This document shows positions 1-9,774 of a DNA stretch of 64,000 bases, in pieces. Location of the stretch: NCBI GenBank assembly GCA_964429695.1, contig CAYSCS010000068.1, positions 23,880-87,879 of the forward strand, in the 5' to 3' direction. How positions within the stretch are numbered: the first letter of the stretch is position 1; the number at the start of each line of letters is the position of its first letter. This DNA comes from CAYSCS01 sp964429695. Its GTDB lineage: Bacteria > Acidobacteriota > Aminicenantia > Aminicenantales > Aminicenantaceae. Both the position numbers and the translations under genes were made by a program. Under the pieces are notes generated by a model. It worked only from the letters and a program-made list of their open reading frames with translations, made no database searches and was not told where the DNA came from.

Positions 1-100
1 CCTCATCTTGGGGATTGATGATGTGAACTATATTTTTGAGGATTCTCCTTTCCTTAAGAAAATGTTGTCCGAGAGTTTTTCTTTTTGCTCTTTTCATCAT
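1..100 (-). CDS. rsmA: 16S rRNA adenine dimethyltransferase RsmA (KsgA), N-terminal fragment
   Basis: Only the first 33 codons lie in the window; the rest runs off the left edge. The reading frame begins with two ATG codons at 98-100 and 95-97 and contains the motif KTLGQHFLKE followed by NIVHIINPQDE. These match the conserved start of the RsmA/KsgA family just before its SAM-binding glycine motif. The enzyme dimethylates two adjacent adenines near the 3' end of 16S rRNA during small-subunit maturation. No clear Shine-Dalgarno sequence is visible, so which ATG is used is undecided. Confidence 0.85.
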   Translation of the reverse strand, partial: MMKRAKRKTLGQHFLKERRILKNIVHIINPQDE

Positions 101-240
101 TATTTTCTTTAAAGTAAATAAATTCTTTCCCTCAAAAACTCTGCTTTAAAGAATATCAGGAGAGGAAAATTTTGTCGACGTCTTGCAGAAAATTTTCTTT
201 TCGAAAAGATTGCAAAGCTAAAAATAACCTCAAAAGATGA

Positions 241-269
241 TTGTCTCCTAAAAATTTTTCTGTTATAAA
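241..269 (+). promoter_or_regulatory. sigma70-type promoter for the propeller/BACON gene at 367
   Basis: TTGTCT at 241-246 and TATAAA at 264-269 are separated by exactly 17 bp. The predicted start of transcription near 276 leaves a leader of about 90 bases before the ATG at 367. The rest of 101-366 shows no gene. Confidence 0.5.
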
Positions 270-366
270 ATAGGCGCGCCAAAGATGAGAAACATAAAAT
301 TCTGATGCATAAACTATAAACCTGGAGTATATGGCTAACTCTAATTTCCTGAAATAAAGGAGTATC

Positions 367-2850
367 ATGCGACTAAATAACTGGAAAATTATGATTAAGA
401 AATTAACTTTCCCCCTTTTGCTTCAATTCTCTCTCCTCTCTCTTTCCCTCCTTGCCTCGGTAAACCTTTCTCAGACAGCAAGAGACTCCTTTTTCCCTGC
501 CATTGCGGTAAACTCCTCAGGCGAGGTGATGGTAGTCTGGACAGAATGGGAAGGTGACAACAAGATGTACTACCGAATCTTCCGCAATGGCCAATGGTCA
601 CAGATCCAAAATGCAGGGATTGTGAAAGAAAGGGCCTGGAGCAATCAGCTTTCTGTCGACTCTTACGGAACCTTTCACTGGACATGCGCGGATGGCTTCT
701 CATCAGAATCAAGAGATATATATTACAGCTATTTTACAGGAAGTGGATGGGCAGCCGCTGAGATGCTTTATCGAAGCCCCTATAACTCAGCCTGGAACAA
801 GATGGACATAGACACTAATAACGACATCCATGTCGTCTGGTATCACAGCCATATACCCAAAGGTGATGTCTACCAATCAGATATTGTGACCATGGCTAAA
901 AAGAGGATGGGCACCTGGCCCACAAGCTTCGAGTATGTCTCAAACAGCCGCACTCTTGAGTCTATCCACCCAGCAATCGCCGTTTTAAAAGGGAATGTCT
1001 ATTGTTGCTGGATGGAGGGAGCAAGCCGTAAGCTTTATTTCAATGAGAAAGTAGGAGGGAGATGGGGTACACCAAGAGAGATTGATCCCAGAGGATACTA
1101 TCCCGACATGGAGGTGGATAGTTCAGGTGATCTTCACATCGTCTTCAGCTCAAGAGCGGGAAATATCTATTACTTAACAAGGAGCGGAGGAAAATGGAGG
1201 ACAAAGCAAATCCTCTCAAATGGAGGGGCTCCCCTTCAATTCCCTGACATCCATGAAAAAAATAATATTCTCGTTGCGGGCTGGGTCCAGGGACAGGGAG
1301 GAAACTGGGCGATTTATGGAGCCACAAAGCTTCCAGGTACCCAGTGGTCAGCACCTTTCAAGGTTTCAAACGCCCCAGGAGGGGAAGAAGGAAATAAACA
1401 TGTTCAGGTTTTTCTCGATCAAAACAATTATGCTCATTTTGTCTGGGAACAAATAGGGGTTGGCGGAAAACATGATATCTTCTATGAGAAGATTCCCATC
1501 CGCGGCGTTGAAGGTCCTTATATTGAAGTCGATAATTCTTATCTTACCTTCCAAACAGATGGCTCATACAACCCTGAATCTCAGATCTTTAATCTTAGAG
1601 CTGGAGGTAAAGGAAGTTTTAATTATTCCTTATCCTCAAACAGAAGCTGGCTTCATGTCTCACCTAAGGAGGGGCATTCTCAAGGAGAATGGGACACAAT
1701 CTCCGTTGAAGTGGATATTATAGGACTTGAAGATGGAACATATAATGGAACAATAACTATTACTGCCTCAGAAGCCTACAATAGCCCCTACGAAGTAATG
1801 GTTTCACTGACAATCGGTGAGCCACAGGGGCCGACCTATCTCGAATTAGACACTCAATCGCTTTCATTCTCTACTAAAGAAGGGAGAAACCCCGGCTCAC
1901 AAGCTTTCAAGCTCAGAGCCACTGGGGGCGCAGCAAGCTATAAAATTTCCACTAACAAAGATTGGCTCCATGTCTCTCCCCAACAAGGAAGCTCCTCAGG
2001 AGAATGGGATGAGATCACTGTCTCTGTGGAATGTGAGAACCTCAAGCATGGAACTCGGAATGGAACAATTATCATCGAATCTGAAAAGGCGCAGAATAGC
2101 CCCCTTCATATAAGTGTAACTCTGGTGATCGAGAAAAGAGAGCTCCCCTCCATCCAGCTCAGCAGGACGTCCCTCTATTTCTGGGCCTATGCAAAAGGCG
2201 ATAACCCTGAACCAAAGACATTTCTCATCAGGAACGGAGGGGCAAAGACTCTCGAGTATGAATTAGAGACAAACAAAGAATGGCTTAAACTCTCGCCAAA
2301 AAAGGGAAGCTCAAGCGGAGAATGGGATACGATAACTGTCTCTGTAGAGATCTCATCTTTAAATGTGAACAATCATACAGGAAAAATCACCATCAGAGCT
2401 CAGGGTGCAGATAACAGCCCCCTCTGGGTAAATCTCCAGCTTGAAATCATGCTCCCCCCAAATCCCTATCCTCCACTTAAAGTCAAGGTGACTAAAATCA
2501 ACCATGAAGGCCTGATGATAAAAGAATATAAGAACAAAATCGAGTGGGAAGAAAACCCAAAAAATGATGGGCTTTTTGCAATCGAAAAATACAGAATCTA
2601 CAGAAAAGACACTTCAGCCCCAGACTCGCCTTTTCTCTATCTGAATGAAGTGCAGGCAAACACCTTCATTTATTTTGACGGAGGCTTCTCAACAAAGGCT
2701 GAAAGAAATAAATATGCCTATTCAGTTACCTGTTTAAGTTCTGATGGAAAAGAAAGCTTTAGGTCAGAATCTATTGATGGGGAAGAAACCCAAGACGAGC
2801 CTCCAAAAGAAATAAATAAGAGGAAAGAAGCTTTCCCTCGCAGAAAATAA
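367..2850 (+). CDS. secreted beta-propeller protein with three BACON-like domains and a C-terminal Fn3-like domain
   Basis: 827 residues. A hydrophobic signal peptide (about residues 9-32) precedes a propeller of roughly seven blades (about 35-380) marked by repeated VVW/YY strand motifs. Then come three copies of a domain of about 104 residues (about 384-487, 490-592, 594-696), each with a W(L)xxSPxxG core followed by a GEWD motif; this is the BACON-like Ig fold. The tail (about 700-800) looks like fibronectin type III. BACON domains are thought to bind carbohydrate or mucin-like surfaces, so an extracellular or periplasmic binding role is likely, but the ligand is unknown. The start is supported by AAAGGAG four bases upstream. 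A shorter paralogue lies at 26133-27932. Confidence 0.8.
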   Translation: MRLNNWKIMIKKLTFPLLLQFSLLSLSLLASVNLSQTARDSFFPAIAVNSSGEVMVVWTEWEGDNKMYYRIFRNGQWSQIQNAGIVKERAWSNQLSVDSYGTFHWTCADGFSSESRDIYYSYFTGSGWAAAEMLYRSPYNSAWNKMDIDTNNDIHVVWYHSHIPKGDVYQSDIVTMAKKRMGTWPTSFEYVSNSRTLESIHPAIAVLKGNVYCCWMEGASRKLYFNEKVGGRWGTPREIDPRGYYPDMEVDSSGDLHIVFSSRAGNIYYLTRSGGKWRTKQILSNGGAPLQFPDIHEKNNILVAGWVQGQGGNWAIYGATKLPGTQWSAPFKVSNAPGGEEGNKHVQVFLDQNNYAHFVWEQIGVGGKHDIFYEKIPIRGVEGPYIEVDNSYLTFQTDGSYNPESQIFNLRAGGKGSFNYSLSSNRSWLHVSPKEGHSQGEWDTISVEVDIIGLEDGTYNGTITITASEAYNSPYEVMVSLTIGEPQGPTYLELDTQSLSFSTKEGRNPGSQAFKLRATGGAASYKISTNKDWLHVSPQQGSSSGEWDEITVSVECENLKHGTRNGTIIIESEKAQNSPLHISVTLVIEKRELPSIQLSRTSLYFWAYAKGDNPEPKTFLIRNGGAKTLEYELETNKEWLKLSPKKGSSSGEWDTITVSVEISSLNVNNHTGKITIRAQGADNSPLWVNLQLEIMLPPNPYPPLKVKVTKINHEGLMIKEYKNKIEWEENPKNDGLFAIEKYRIYRKDTSAPDSPFLYLNEVQANTFIYFDGGFSTKAERNKYAYSVTCLSSDGKESFRSESIDGEETQDEPPKEINKRKEAFPRRK

Positions 2851-3158
2851 AATTTGATTTATTATCTAAATCTATTTATTCCCTCTCTTCTTAAAACCCT
2901 TACTCAAAATTTAAAAATTTTTTTTTAAGCTCATTTCTGAACCTAATCCAAAAAATTTTTTCGATTTCCTTTTATTTTTATTACATGAATTAGCTTAATA
3001 ATTTAATTGCAAAACGAGCTTGAAGCTTTTAATCATCTAAACTTGAAAAACAACGATTCATTCCCTGTCCTTGGTTTGACTCACTTTTTTGCCTGTGATA
3101 TACAGGAAAATCACAAAATACTTGAATCAAATTGAAAGCAAAAAAGGAAGTAAAAATT
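2851..3158. other. AT-rich intergenic stretch with one promoter
   Basis: Poly-T and poly-A tracts dominate after the stop codon of the BACON-repeat gene. No hairpin strong enough to call a terminator and no small gene was seen. The only readable element is the promoter at 3076-3104. Confidence 0.6.
3076..3104 (+). promoter_or_regulatory. sigma70-type promoter for the GT-C gene at 3159
   Basis: TTGACT at 3076-3081 and TATACA at 3099-3104 are 17 bp apart. The predicted transcript start near 3111 gives a leader of about 48 bases. Confidence 0.6.
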
Positions 3159-5687
3159 ATGCATCTTCTTAAAAAATATTTTAGTATTCCCATCGAAAAA
3201 ATAATATTTATTTTGACACTTTTTACCTATCTTTTCTTCATTTTTGCTTTCTTCTCACCTTCGCTACCCAGACTCGGTATCTCCTTGCGAGGAGCAAGAG
3301 AAGAGTTGTTTTTCCTTCTCCTCTTTCTCTCTTTTCTTTTTTGCTTTCTTAAAAGAAAAAAACTACTTGTGGCCTTGAAGAAGAAGAAACTAAAAATCGT
3401 ATCCCTCACCTTTCTCATCATCTCCCTTACCCTACTACTTACTCGACTCCCTTACCTAATCAATGATTTCAGCCTCTTAAACGCTGACAAATCAGTCACC
3501 CTCCTCATGGTTAAGAATATTGCAGAAGGAAAAAGCTTCCCTCTCTACTTTTATGGCCAACTCTACCAGGGAAGCTTGAATGCCTATCTTACTGCTCTAA
3601 TCTTTTTTCTCATCCCCTCGTTGAAGATTTCCGTTCTTCTAATAAACATCATCTTTTTCTCCCTGTTTATCCTCTTTTCCTCCCTTCTCCTTCGTCGGAT
3701 TACGGATTCAACCTCTTATTTCTATCCTGTTCTCATCCTTTGCCTCCCTCTTTCTGGGTTAGTTTTTTTTTCGAATGATGAAATAAGGGGATTTTCAGTA
3801 GTCGTCTTTTTTGAAATTCTTCTCATTTATCTTGCCTACAGAATCATTTTCGACTCACGTGATTATCATTTCTCAGTCGGCATGGTCACAGGAGTCCTCT
3901 TCTGGCTCTACCAGCCCTCTCTTTCCACAATCCTTCCCATCTATGCGGGAATATTTTTTTCTGAGCTCCGCAGGAGCCCTCTGCGAAAGTCTCTCTCCAA
4001 GGGTATTCTTGCCTTAACAGGGTTTATCGCTGGAAGCTTTCCCCATCTTTTGGGAGAAATTAATAACGAGTTTACAAACACCAAGGTTCTCTTCTTTTCA
4101 GGAGATTTTCCTGCCCATATAAAATCGATGAAGCTCTCTTCCTTACTGTCTGCTCTCAAAGCCTTGCTCTTTGATTTAGATTCGCAAAGAATCATCTCCC
4201 TCTTTTTCATCCTAATTTTCTTTGCAACCATTATTATTTGTTTATGTTTATTCATTAAGAAAAAAGAGACGAAAAAAATCTTCCTCCCAGCCCTCATGGC
4301 AGCAAATCTCTTACTCCTCCTCCTTTCCATGTATCCTCCCGTTCCTCGTTACATCGTTCATTACCGCTTTTTTTCGTTTTATCCTCTTTTGATCTGCTCA
4401 ACATTCTTCATGGAATTTAAAATATTCTCAAGAAAAAGATTGAAATTTGCCTTTATCATCTTTTTTGCTTTTTTCTCTGGATGGAAATCTGTGAAAAATT
4501 ATCCCATGCTCAGAGAGGCTCATTTCAAGAATAAAAAGGACATCTGCGAACTAAAAGAAGGAAGAGAAAACCTTATCCTGGGTAATTACTGGGATATGAT
4601 GAAATACCTTCCTTTCATGGAAGACAAACTCCTCATCTCAACCCCTTCTGAAGTCAGAATCGACGGAGTTTTTCCTTATGCCAAGTACCTTCCCCTCGGC
4701 TTTAAGCTCGGAGAATTCTGGGAGAAAGAAAGTAGAGCTTTTCTGGTGCCAAGGAAGAAAGAGGCTTCGAGCGAAGAATTTCTCAGGGATTTAGGAATTT
4801 CCTTCGCCAAGAAAGAATTTTCTTCTGGACGTTATGCTCTTTATTCGAAATTCTCAAGAGAAATCTCACCTTACCTCCTCGTGCTTCTCAATTCTGACCT
4901 CAAGAAAAGATGGGAAGGAGGAAAGAGGCCAAATTTCATCTATTTCAAAAATAAACTCCCCTCCCTTCCCGAGCTAAAGGTAAGGGAGGGGAACCTAATC
5001 CTCAATCTTCCAGAATGGGAAGACCTTCCTTCTCAAAGCAGGGGAGCTGAGTTTTTTAAGGATTGGCGGTATTGCTTAAAGACAGAGGAAGAAAAGCTAA
5101 GCTTCCCTCTCAATCTAAAATCAAGAATAACAGCTTATTCATATCCCCAGCACATTTCACTCCAAGGAAATAAATACAAAGCCTTCATTAATTTTCTCGA
5201 TATTCCTATTCTCGAGGCTGGAGAGGTCGAAATTAAGGGGAATTCACCTCAAGCGAAGTTAATCATATCTCGACTAAGAGACGCCCTAACCTTCTTCCCC
5301 ATCTGGGGAAAAGAGAGGAAACCCCGAATTGGAGTCCCCGTAGAAGGGCTTAAACTCGAGGTTGTTAACCCTTCCGTCGTCTCCATTGAGCTTCGTATTT
5401 TTTCCTTTTTTAACTTCGACTCATCCCTCTGGACAAACTTCTATCAGCAGACTCTTCATGTGAATGGGGAAAAAATCCCGCTTAAATATGGAGAAAACCG
5501 GATTCTTAATAAGCTTCACCAAGAAAGAGTAATTAAGTTGAACACAGAATTTAAAACTCTGCTTTATGCTCTCGATTCCAGAGGAAATGTCACCTTCCCC
5601 AATTCTGGGGCAATACTCGAAAGCATTATCCTCCATGAAAAAGGGCAAAGTTACATTCTGAATCCATTTTTATCTCCGCTTGAGTGA
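3159..5687 (+). CDS. GT-C fold integral membrane glycosyltransferase-like protein
   Basis: 842 residues from the ATG at 3159, chosen because AAGGAAG stands eight bases upstream; a TTG at 3132 would add nine residues but lacks such a site. The first 430 residues form about ten hydrophobic helices. An acidic loop after the second helix (FSLLNADKSV) and a following YGQLYQGSLNAY motif are the pattern of lipid-linked-sugar transferases of the PMT/ArnT type (GT39/GT83-like). The last 400 residues are soluble and unrecognised. The likely job is transfer of a sugar from a polyprenyl carrier outside the cytoplasmic membrane; donor and acceptor are unknown. It converges on the sulfatase-like gene downstream with nine bases between them. 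Confidence 0.6.
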   Translation: MHLLKKYFSIPIEKIIFILTLFTYLFFIFAFFSPSLPRLGISLRGAREELFFLLLFLSFLFCFLKRKKLLVALKKKKLKIVSLTFLIISLTLLLTRLPYLINDFSLLNADKSVTLLMVKNIAEGKSFPLYFYGQLYQGSLNAYLTALIFFLIPSLKISVLLINIIFFSLFILFSSLLLRRITDSTSYFYPVLILCLPLSGLVFFSNDEIRGFSVVVFFEILLIYLAYRIIFDSRDYHFSVGMVTGVLFWLYQPSLSTILPIYAGIFFSELRRSPLRKSLSKGILALTGFIAGSFPHLLGEINNEFTNTKVLFFSGDFPAHIKSMKLSSLLSALKALLFDLDSQRIISLFFILIFFATIIICLCLFIKKKETKKIFLPALMAANLLLLLLSMYPPVPRYIVHYRFFSFYPLLICSTFFMEFKIFSRKRLKFAFIIFFAFFSGWKSVKNYPMLREAHFKNKKDICELKEGRENLILGNYWDMMKYLPFMEDKLLISTPSEVRIDGVFPYAKYLPLGFKLGEFWEKESRAFLVPRKKEASSEEFLRDLGISFAKKEFSSGRYALYSKFSREISPYLLVLLNSDLKKRWEGGKRPNFIYFKNKLPSLPELKVREGNLILNLPEWEDLPSQSRGAEFFKDWRYCLKTEEEKLSFPLNLKSRITAYSYPQHISLQGNKYKAFINFLDIPILEAGEVEIKGNSPQAKLIISRLRDALTFFPIWGKERKPRIGVPVEGLKLEVVNPSVVSIELRIFSFFNFDSSLWTNFYQQTLHVNGEKIPLKYGENRILNKLHQERVIKLNTEFKTLLYALDSRGNVTFPNSGAILESIILHEKGQSYILNPFLSPLE

Positions 5688-5696
5688 AATTCATTC

Positions 5697-7529
5697 TTAG
5701 AGGTAACCAAGAGACTTCAAAAGCTCAATCATCTTTTGGTCCGGGACCACCTCTTCGCCCTTCATTTTCAGATTATTCGCTCCGGCTTGAATCACATGTT
5801 GAAAAAGGGGGATAACCTTCCTCACCTCATATTTTTTCTGCAAATAGAGGTTGAGCCTCTCCTGCGGGTCCTCAATAAGGTCATAAAATTCATATTCGCT
5901 GTAAGGAGGCGGAGGGTTACTAAAGAAGGCAAATGTCTTTTCAGTATAGGGAATGTTATAGATCACTTTTTGATTTCTCTGGATTGTGGCTACCTTGAAG
6001 GGTAGTTCGGGAATATAGAAGCCGCTGGTAAGAGAAGAAATGAGAGCCCTCTTCTTTACTTTCCCTTTGAGGAAAAGAGAGAGGTCAATACCATCCACCG
6101 CTTTTCTTTCAAAGGGAAGACCGTAGTAATTCAAAACGAAAGGCATGATATCAATCAGACCAACTTCTGACTCTACAATCTTTCCTGCAAATTTCCCTTT
6201 TGGAAACTTGATGATAAGCGGTACGTGAATAAGTTCGTTGTAAAGAGAGTGAACATGCCCCCAACCAGAATGGTCAAAGAACTCTTCTCCGTGGTCAGAA
6301 ATCAAGATTATCATCGAGTTCTCATAAAGATTCTTTCTCTTCAAGTACTCAATGAACTCTCCAAACCCGAGATCAAAGGTATAAATTTCAGCGTCATAGA
6401 GGTCTAAATAAGCCTCTATCATCGCCTGAGGAAGCTCCTTGTACTGGTCTCTGTGTTGAGAGCCAACTGTGGGAGATGAAAGAGAGGTGAATTGCGGGGA
6501 TTCGTTGAAAAGCTTCAGGTTTTCCAAAGGAGGGTTGTAAGGGCTATGTGTCTGATAGGTATGAAGGAAGTAGAAGGAAGAAGGGTTTTTATTTTTTTCA
6601 AGGTCGAGGGTAGTCAATTCAAAAAGCCTTTTCGTTGCTTGCGGAGAGAATTGGTCCATCGGGATGCTGTGGTAGAAATCAAACCCTCTGAAAAACCCAA
6701 AAACAGATGAGACATAGATACCACCGTTGAAACTTCGGGTTGAAAACTCTCTCGAAAGCTCTTCAACGAGATAGTTGATCCGGGAAGAAATGACTGTTCC
6801 CCTTTTCACTCCATGATTGAATTCGTAAAGAGAAGTGAAAAGAGACATATGAGATGGAAGAGTCCAGGGCGCCTGGGCATATGCATTCTTAAAGACGACA
6901 CTCTCCCTGGCAAAGGCATCGATATGGGGAGAAGTCTTGCGCTGATAACCATAGGTTTGAAGATGGTCTGCACGAAGGGTGTCAGCACAGATAAGAAATA
7001 TAAGCCTCCTTTCTCCATCTCTCTTTTTTTTAAAAAAAATTGGTTCCCCGATGAGCAAAATCCCCTTCCCCGCAGCCGCCAGAGTGATTTTATCATCTTT
7101 AGCTAATCTTATTTCTTCCCTGATAGAAACAGTATTCTTAGAAGAAATATTTTTTCCACTAAGAAGTGTGCTATTCTGGTAAATTTTAACAAGAGAGTTT
7201 GTCTTTAAGCCAGAGAGAATCTCAAGGTGAAAAATATACTCTCCTTTAAGCTTGGGCCTAAAGCTTATCTTTCTCACCCCTTTCTCAAGCCTAAGAAGCT
7301 TCCCCCGCAGAGACGTCGACTCAAACTCAAAATAATCAATCCCCCTTACCTGAAAATGCTTGAGATTATTCTCTTTAAGAAAAGATTCTTCAAAAGAAGA
7401 AGATAGAGGCAAAGGAATTCTTCGAAATTCAATCCCTCTCTTCATAAAAGAGAAATAGATAATAAGCGAGAAGAAAATAAGAAGAAAAGCAAGGACTAAT
7501 GCTTTCTTCATACGGATTTTATACCACAC
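5697..7529 (-). CDS. membrane-anchored sulfatase-superfamily enzyme with Thr nucleophile
   Basis: Up to 610 residues. A GTG at 7529 and an ATG at 7511 (604 residues, starting MKKALVL) are both possible; the only purine-rich site, GAGGGA, sits badly for either. A single N-terminal transmembrane helix is followed by an Ig-like region of about 150 residues and then the alkaline-phosphatase-superfamily catalytic domain. Its metal motifs are ADTLRADHL and ISDHGEEF. The nucleophile segment reads PWTLPSH, so Thr stands where true sulfatases have the Cys or Ser that becomes formylglycine. The C-terminus ends LLKSLGYL, a tail shared with the two relatives at 20930 and 22653. It is likely a periplasmic hydrolase or phospho-group transferase rather than a classical sulfatase. 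Confidence 0.8.
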   Translation of the reverse strand: MWYKIRMKKALVLAFLLIFFSLIIYFSFMKRGIEFRRIPLPLSSSFEESFLKENNLKHFQVRGIDYFEFESTSLRGKLLRLEKGVRKISFRPKLKGEYIFHLEILSGLKTNSLVKIYQNSTLLSGKNISSKNTVSIREEIRLAKDDKITLAAAGKGILLIGEPIFFKKKRDGERRLIFLICADTLRADHLQTYGYQRKTSPHIDAFARESVVFKNAYAQAPWTLPSHMSLFTSLYEFNHGVKRGTVISSRINYLVEELSREFSTRSFNGGIYVSSVFGFFRGFDFYHSIPMDQFSPQATKRLFELTTLDLEKNKNPSSFYFLHTYQTHSPYNPPLENLKLFNESPQFTSLSSPTVGSQHRDQYKELPQAMIEAYLDLYDAEIYTFDLGFGEFIEYLKRKNLYENSMIILISDHGEEFFDHSGWGHVHSLYNELIHVPLIIKFPKGKFAGKIVESEVGLIDIMPFVLNYYGLPFERKAVDGIDLSLFLKGKVKKRALISSLTSGFYIPELPFKVATIQRNQKVIYNIPYTEKTFAFFSNPPPPYSEYEFYDLIEDPQERLNLYLQKKYEVRKVIPLFQHVIQAGANNLKMKGEEVVPDQKMIELLKSLGYL

Positions 7530-7627
7530 TCCCTCTTAAATTTACAGAAATTAACTCCCCCACAAAATAAAACATCTTCATCAGTAAAAAAAGAAATTAA
7601 CCAAAAAATTTTTAAGAATAAGAGGCC

Positions 7628-8692
7628 TTAAAGATTGAATCTATAAATCAGGGAAAGGGAGTATTCGACTCCTCCAAGATTAACCCTTATTTCATCTTCC
7701 ACGGTCTCAGACCAGAGATACTTGAAATAAATCTTCAGCGCCAGAAAAGGAAGAGGGTCAAAATATGTGCCTGCCTGAAGATGATATCCCACATCCGAAC
7801 CGCCCACTGAAGAAATCACGAAGTCCTCCGGGTATTTTTCCTTGTAGACTATATAATCCACTCCTGTGCCAATAAAGGGAGTGAATAAATAAACCTTTCT
7901 CAAATATCTGAGGGCAAGGGAAAATGAGGTGATGGTGAGCTTGAGTTCTTCTGCGGTAAGTGAGGTCTTTCCTTCCTTACTGAAATGAGAGGCGCTTGTC
8001 CAGAGATCAAAGTTATTGATTCCTACCGGAAGAAGAAAAGAGAGCTCCCCTCTAAATACATAACCTCCATCTCCATAGACTTCTTTAAAAACAGAATCCT
8101 GGAAGAAAGAATATCCATAGGAAAACCCAACAGCAATATCTCTTATTTTTTTCTCAACTTGAGGCGTTTCCTCTTTTACAGGAGTTACACCTCTTTTGAG
8201 TTCTTCAATTTCAGCTGGCTTTGCACTCATCTCTTCTTGTTTTTCCTCTTTTTCTTCTTCGATTATCTGCTCACCTTTTTCACTCTCTTCAGAGGTTGAA
8301 AAAGCTTCTTCGGAGAAGACTATCACAATCCCATTTTCTTTTTCTTCTAAGGTATAATGGGGGATTCTTTCGATGAAGTTGAAGACTACCCGCGCCACTT
8401 CGGGCTTAAACAGTGCGCTTCTTATACTCGCTAATTCACCTTCCTCAATTTCAATAAGCGGGTCGATGCTAATTTTAGAAACAGGTGTGAAATCTAAAAC
8501 GAGGCAAAGAGGGTCTTCGAGGGTAAAGACCTCATAGGTGAGCTCACCCTTATATTCAACTAAGATTTCAAGCTGATGGTCCAACTTTTGATAGATGATG
8601 CGCGATAGCTCTCCTGTGACCTCACTCTGTGCAAAGAGAATGCTCGCTGACACTAAAAGTGCAAGAAAAATTAAATTCAATCCCTTTTTCAT
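7628..8692 (-). CDS. AMIN-domain protein fused to an outer-membrane beta-barrel
   Basis: 354 residues with a cleavable signal peptide (about 1-21). Residues 25-130 match the AMIN fold found at the start of PilQ secretins and AmiC amidases, where it localises proteins to peptidoglycan or the envelope. A Glu/Lys-rich low-complexity linker (about 132-185) leads to about 165 residues of alternating hydrophobic strands ending in IYRFNL, as expected for a small eight-stranded OmpA/OmpW-like barrel. I infer an outer-membrane protein that ties the barrel to the cell wall. It is monocistronic behind a near-consensus promoter at 8755-8783. The barrel call rests on pattern, not on a recognised family. 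Confidence 0.65.
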   Translation of the reverse strand: MKKGLNLIFLALLVSASILFAQSEVTGELSRIIYQKLDHQLEILVEYKGELTYEVFTLEDPLCLVLDFTPVSKISIDPLIEIEEGELASIRSALFKPEVARVVFNFIERIPHYTLEEKENGIVIVFSEEAFSTSEESEKGEQIIEEEKEEKQEEMSAKPAEIEELKRGVTPVKEETPQVEKKIRDIAVGFSYGYSFFQDSVFKEVYGDGGYVFRGELSFLLPVGINNFDLWTSASHFSKEGKTSLTAEELKLTITSFSLALRYLRKVYLFTPFIGTGVDYIVYKEKYPEDFVISSVGGSDVGYHLQAGTYFDPLPFLALKIYFKYLWSETVEDEIRVNLGGVEYSLSLIYRFNL

Positions 8693-8754
8693 TCTTTCCT
8701 CCTCTATGGGCTATCCTTAAAATCGTCTCTTTGCCTTTGAAAGAATAGAGCTCT

Positions 8755-8783
8755 TTTATAATGGATTTATCATCCTTTGTCAA
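8755..8783 (-). promoter_or_regulatory. near-consensus sigma70 promoter for the AMIN/barrel gene
   Basis: Read on the minus strand, TTGACA (8783-8778) and TATAAA (8760-8755) are separated by 17 bp. Transcription would begin near 8748, about 55 bases before the ATG at 8692. Confidence 0.75.
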
Positions 8784-8895
8784 TTTTTTTCTAATTCAGC
8801 TCAATATCAGGAAAAATTAGGTAAATTTCGGGCTATAATGGCATGAAATATTACTTGAGGTCTTGCGATGTTTTCCGTAATATAGCTAAAGAGAA

Positions 8896-9660
8896 ATGAA
8901 TAACCAAAAAGATTTTGAAGAAAAAAGCGTTCATAAAGTACTTCTCAATAAGAAGCAATCTGCTTTAAAAAAATATTCCGCTCTCTTTATCGGAAAAGAA
9001 AACATCTGGCAGATACTTAAATATGAGCTAATCACCCTTCTTTTCTCCTGGATACCAGGGGCGCTGGGGATAATCCTGAGAAGAATCTTCTACCGCCTGA
9101 TCCTCAAAAAAATTGGAAAAGGAGTGGCACTTGGGCACCACATTACCCTCCGACATCCACATAAAATCTCAATCGGAAATAATTCTTTCATAGATGATTA
9201 TGCGGTACTCGATGCAAAAGGAGAGAAGAATACAGGCATTATCATAGGAGAAAACGTCATCCTCGGACGCAATACAATTCTAAGCTGTAAGGGAGGCTCA
9301 ATTTTTCTTGAAGATTTCTCGAACATCTCTTCAAATTGTTCCCTTCTCTCTGAGACTGAAATAAGAGTGGGAAAATATACTTTCCTTGCCGGTCATTGTT
9401 ACCTTGTTGCCGGAGGGAATCACAGCTTTGAACGCACAGACACTCCTATCATGTTTCAACCTTCAATCACAAAAGGAGGAATCCATATCGCCGAAGATTG
9501 CTGGCTTGGAGCCTCTGTGACTGTGCTTGATGGAGTAAGTATAGGAAAAGGGAGTGTAATCGGTGCAGGTTCTCTCCTCATCGATTCCCTCCCCGAATAC
9601 TCGGTTGCAGTTGGCTCTCCCGCAAAGAGAATAAGGGATAGAAGAGAAGATAAAGTGTGA
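8896..9660 (+). CDS. left-handed beta-helix (hexapeptide repeat) acyltransferase
   Basis: 254 residues. After about 80 N-terminal residues with a hydrophobic stretch, imperfect hexapeptide repeats of the [LIV]-G-x4 kind run to the end, including IGNNSFIDDY, IIGENVILG and GKGSVIGAGS. The closing EYSVAVGSPAKRI is the signature end of the WbbJ/NodL/Maa acetyltransferase family. Members move an acetyl or other acyl group from CoA or ACP to a sugar hydroxyl. Neighbouring glycosyltransferases make O-acylation of a surface glycan or lipid the likely role. AAAGAG stands just upstream of the ATG. Confidence 0.85.
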   Translation: MNNQKDFEEKSVHKVLLNKKQSALKKYSALFIGKENIWQILKYELITLLFSWIPGALGIILRRIFYRLILKKIGKGVALGHHITLRHPHKISIGNNSFIDDYAVLDAKGEKNTGIIIGENVILGRNTILSCKGGSIFLEDFSNISSNCSLLSETEIRVGKYTFLAGHCYLVAGGNHSFERTDTPIMFQPSITKGGIHIAEDCWLGASVTVLDGVSIGKGSVIGAGSLLIDSLPEYSVAVGSPAKRIRDRREDKV

Positions 9661-9713
9661 TAGGTTTTCACCTTTCTAAAATTTTTTCCTCCAATATATC
9701 ATCTCTAGTTTAA

Positions 9714-9742
9714 TTGACTAAGGGGTTCATATTCTTTATACT
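9714..9742 (+). promoter_or_regulatory. sigma70-type promoter for the radical SAM / GT2 pair
   Basis: TTGACT at 9714-9719 and TATACT at 9737-9742 are 17 bp apart. The predicted start near 9749 leaves a 26-base leader before the ATG at 9775. Confidence 0.7.
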
Positions 9743-9774
9743 TTCATCTAACTCGATGCTTATTTAAAGTTAAG

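Noticed and set aside
156..368. 70-codon minus-strand open frame before the first propeller gene
   Set aside because: No ribosome site, no family resemblance, overlaps the promoter and leader of the gene at 367.
8834..8839. Perfect TATAAT on the plus strand before the acyltransferase
   Set aside because: No -35 at any normal distance and no TG extension, so not called as a promoter.
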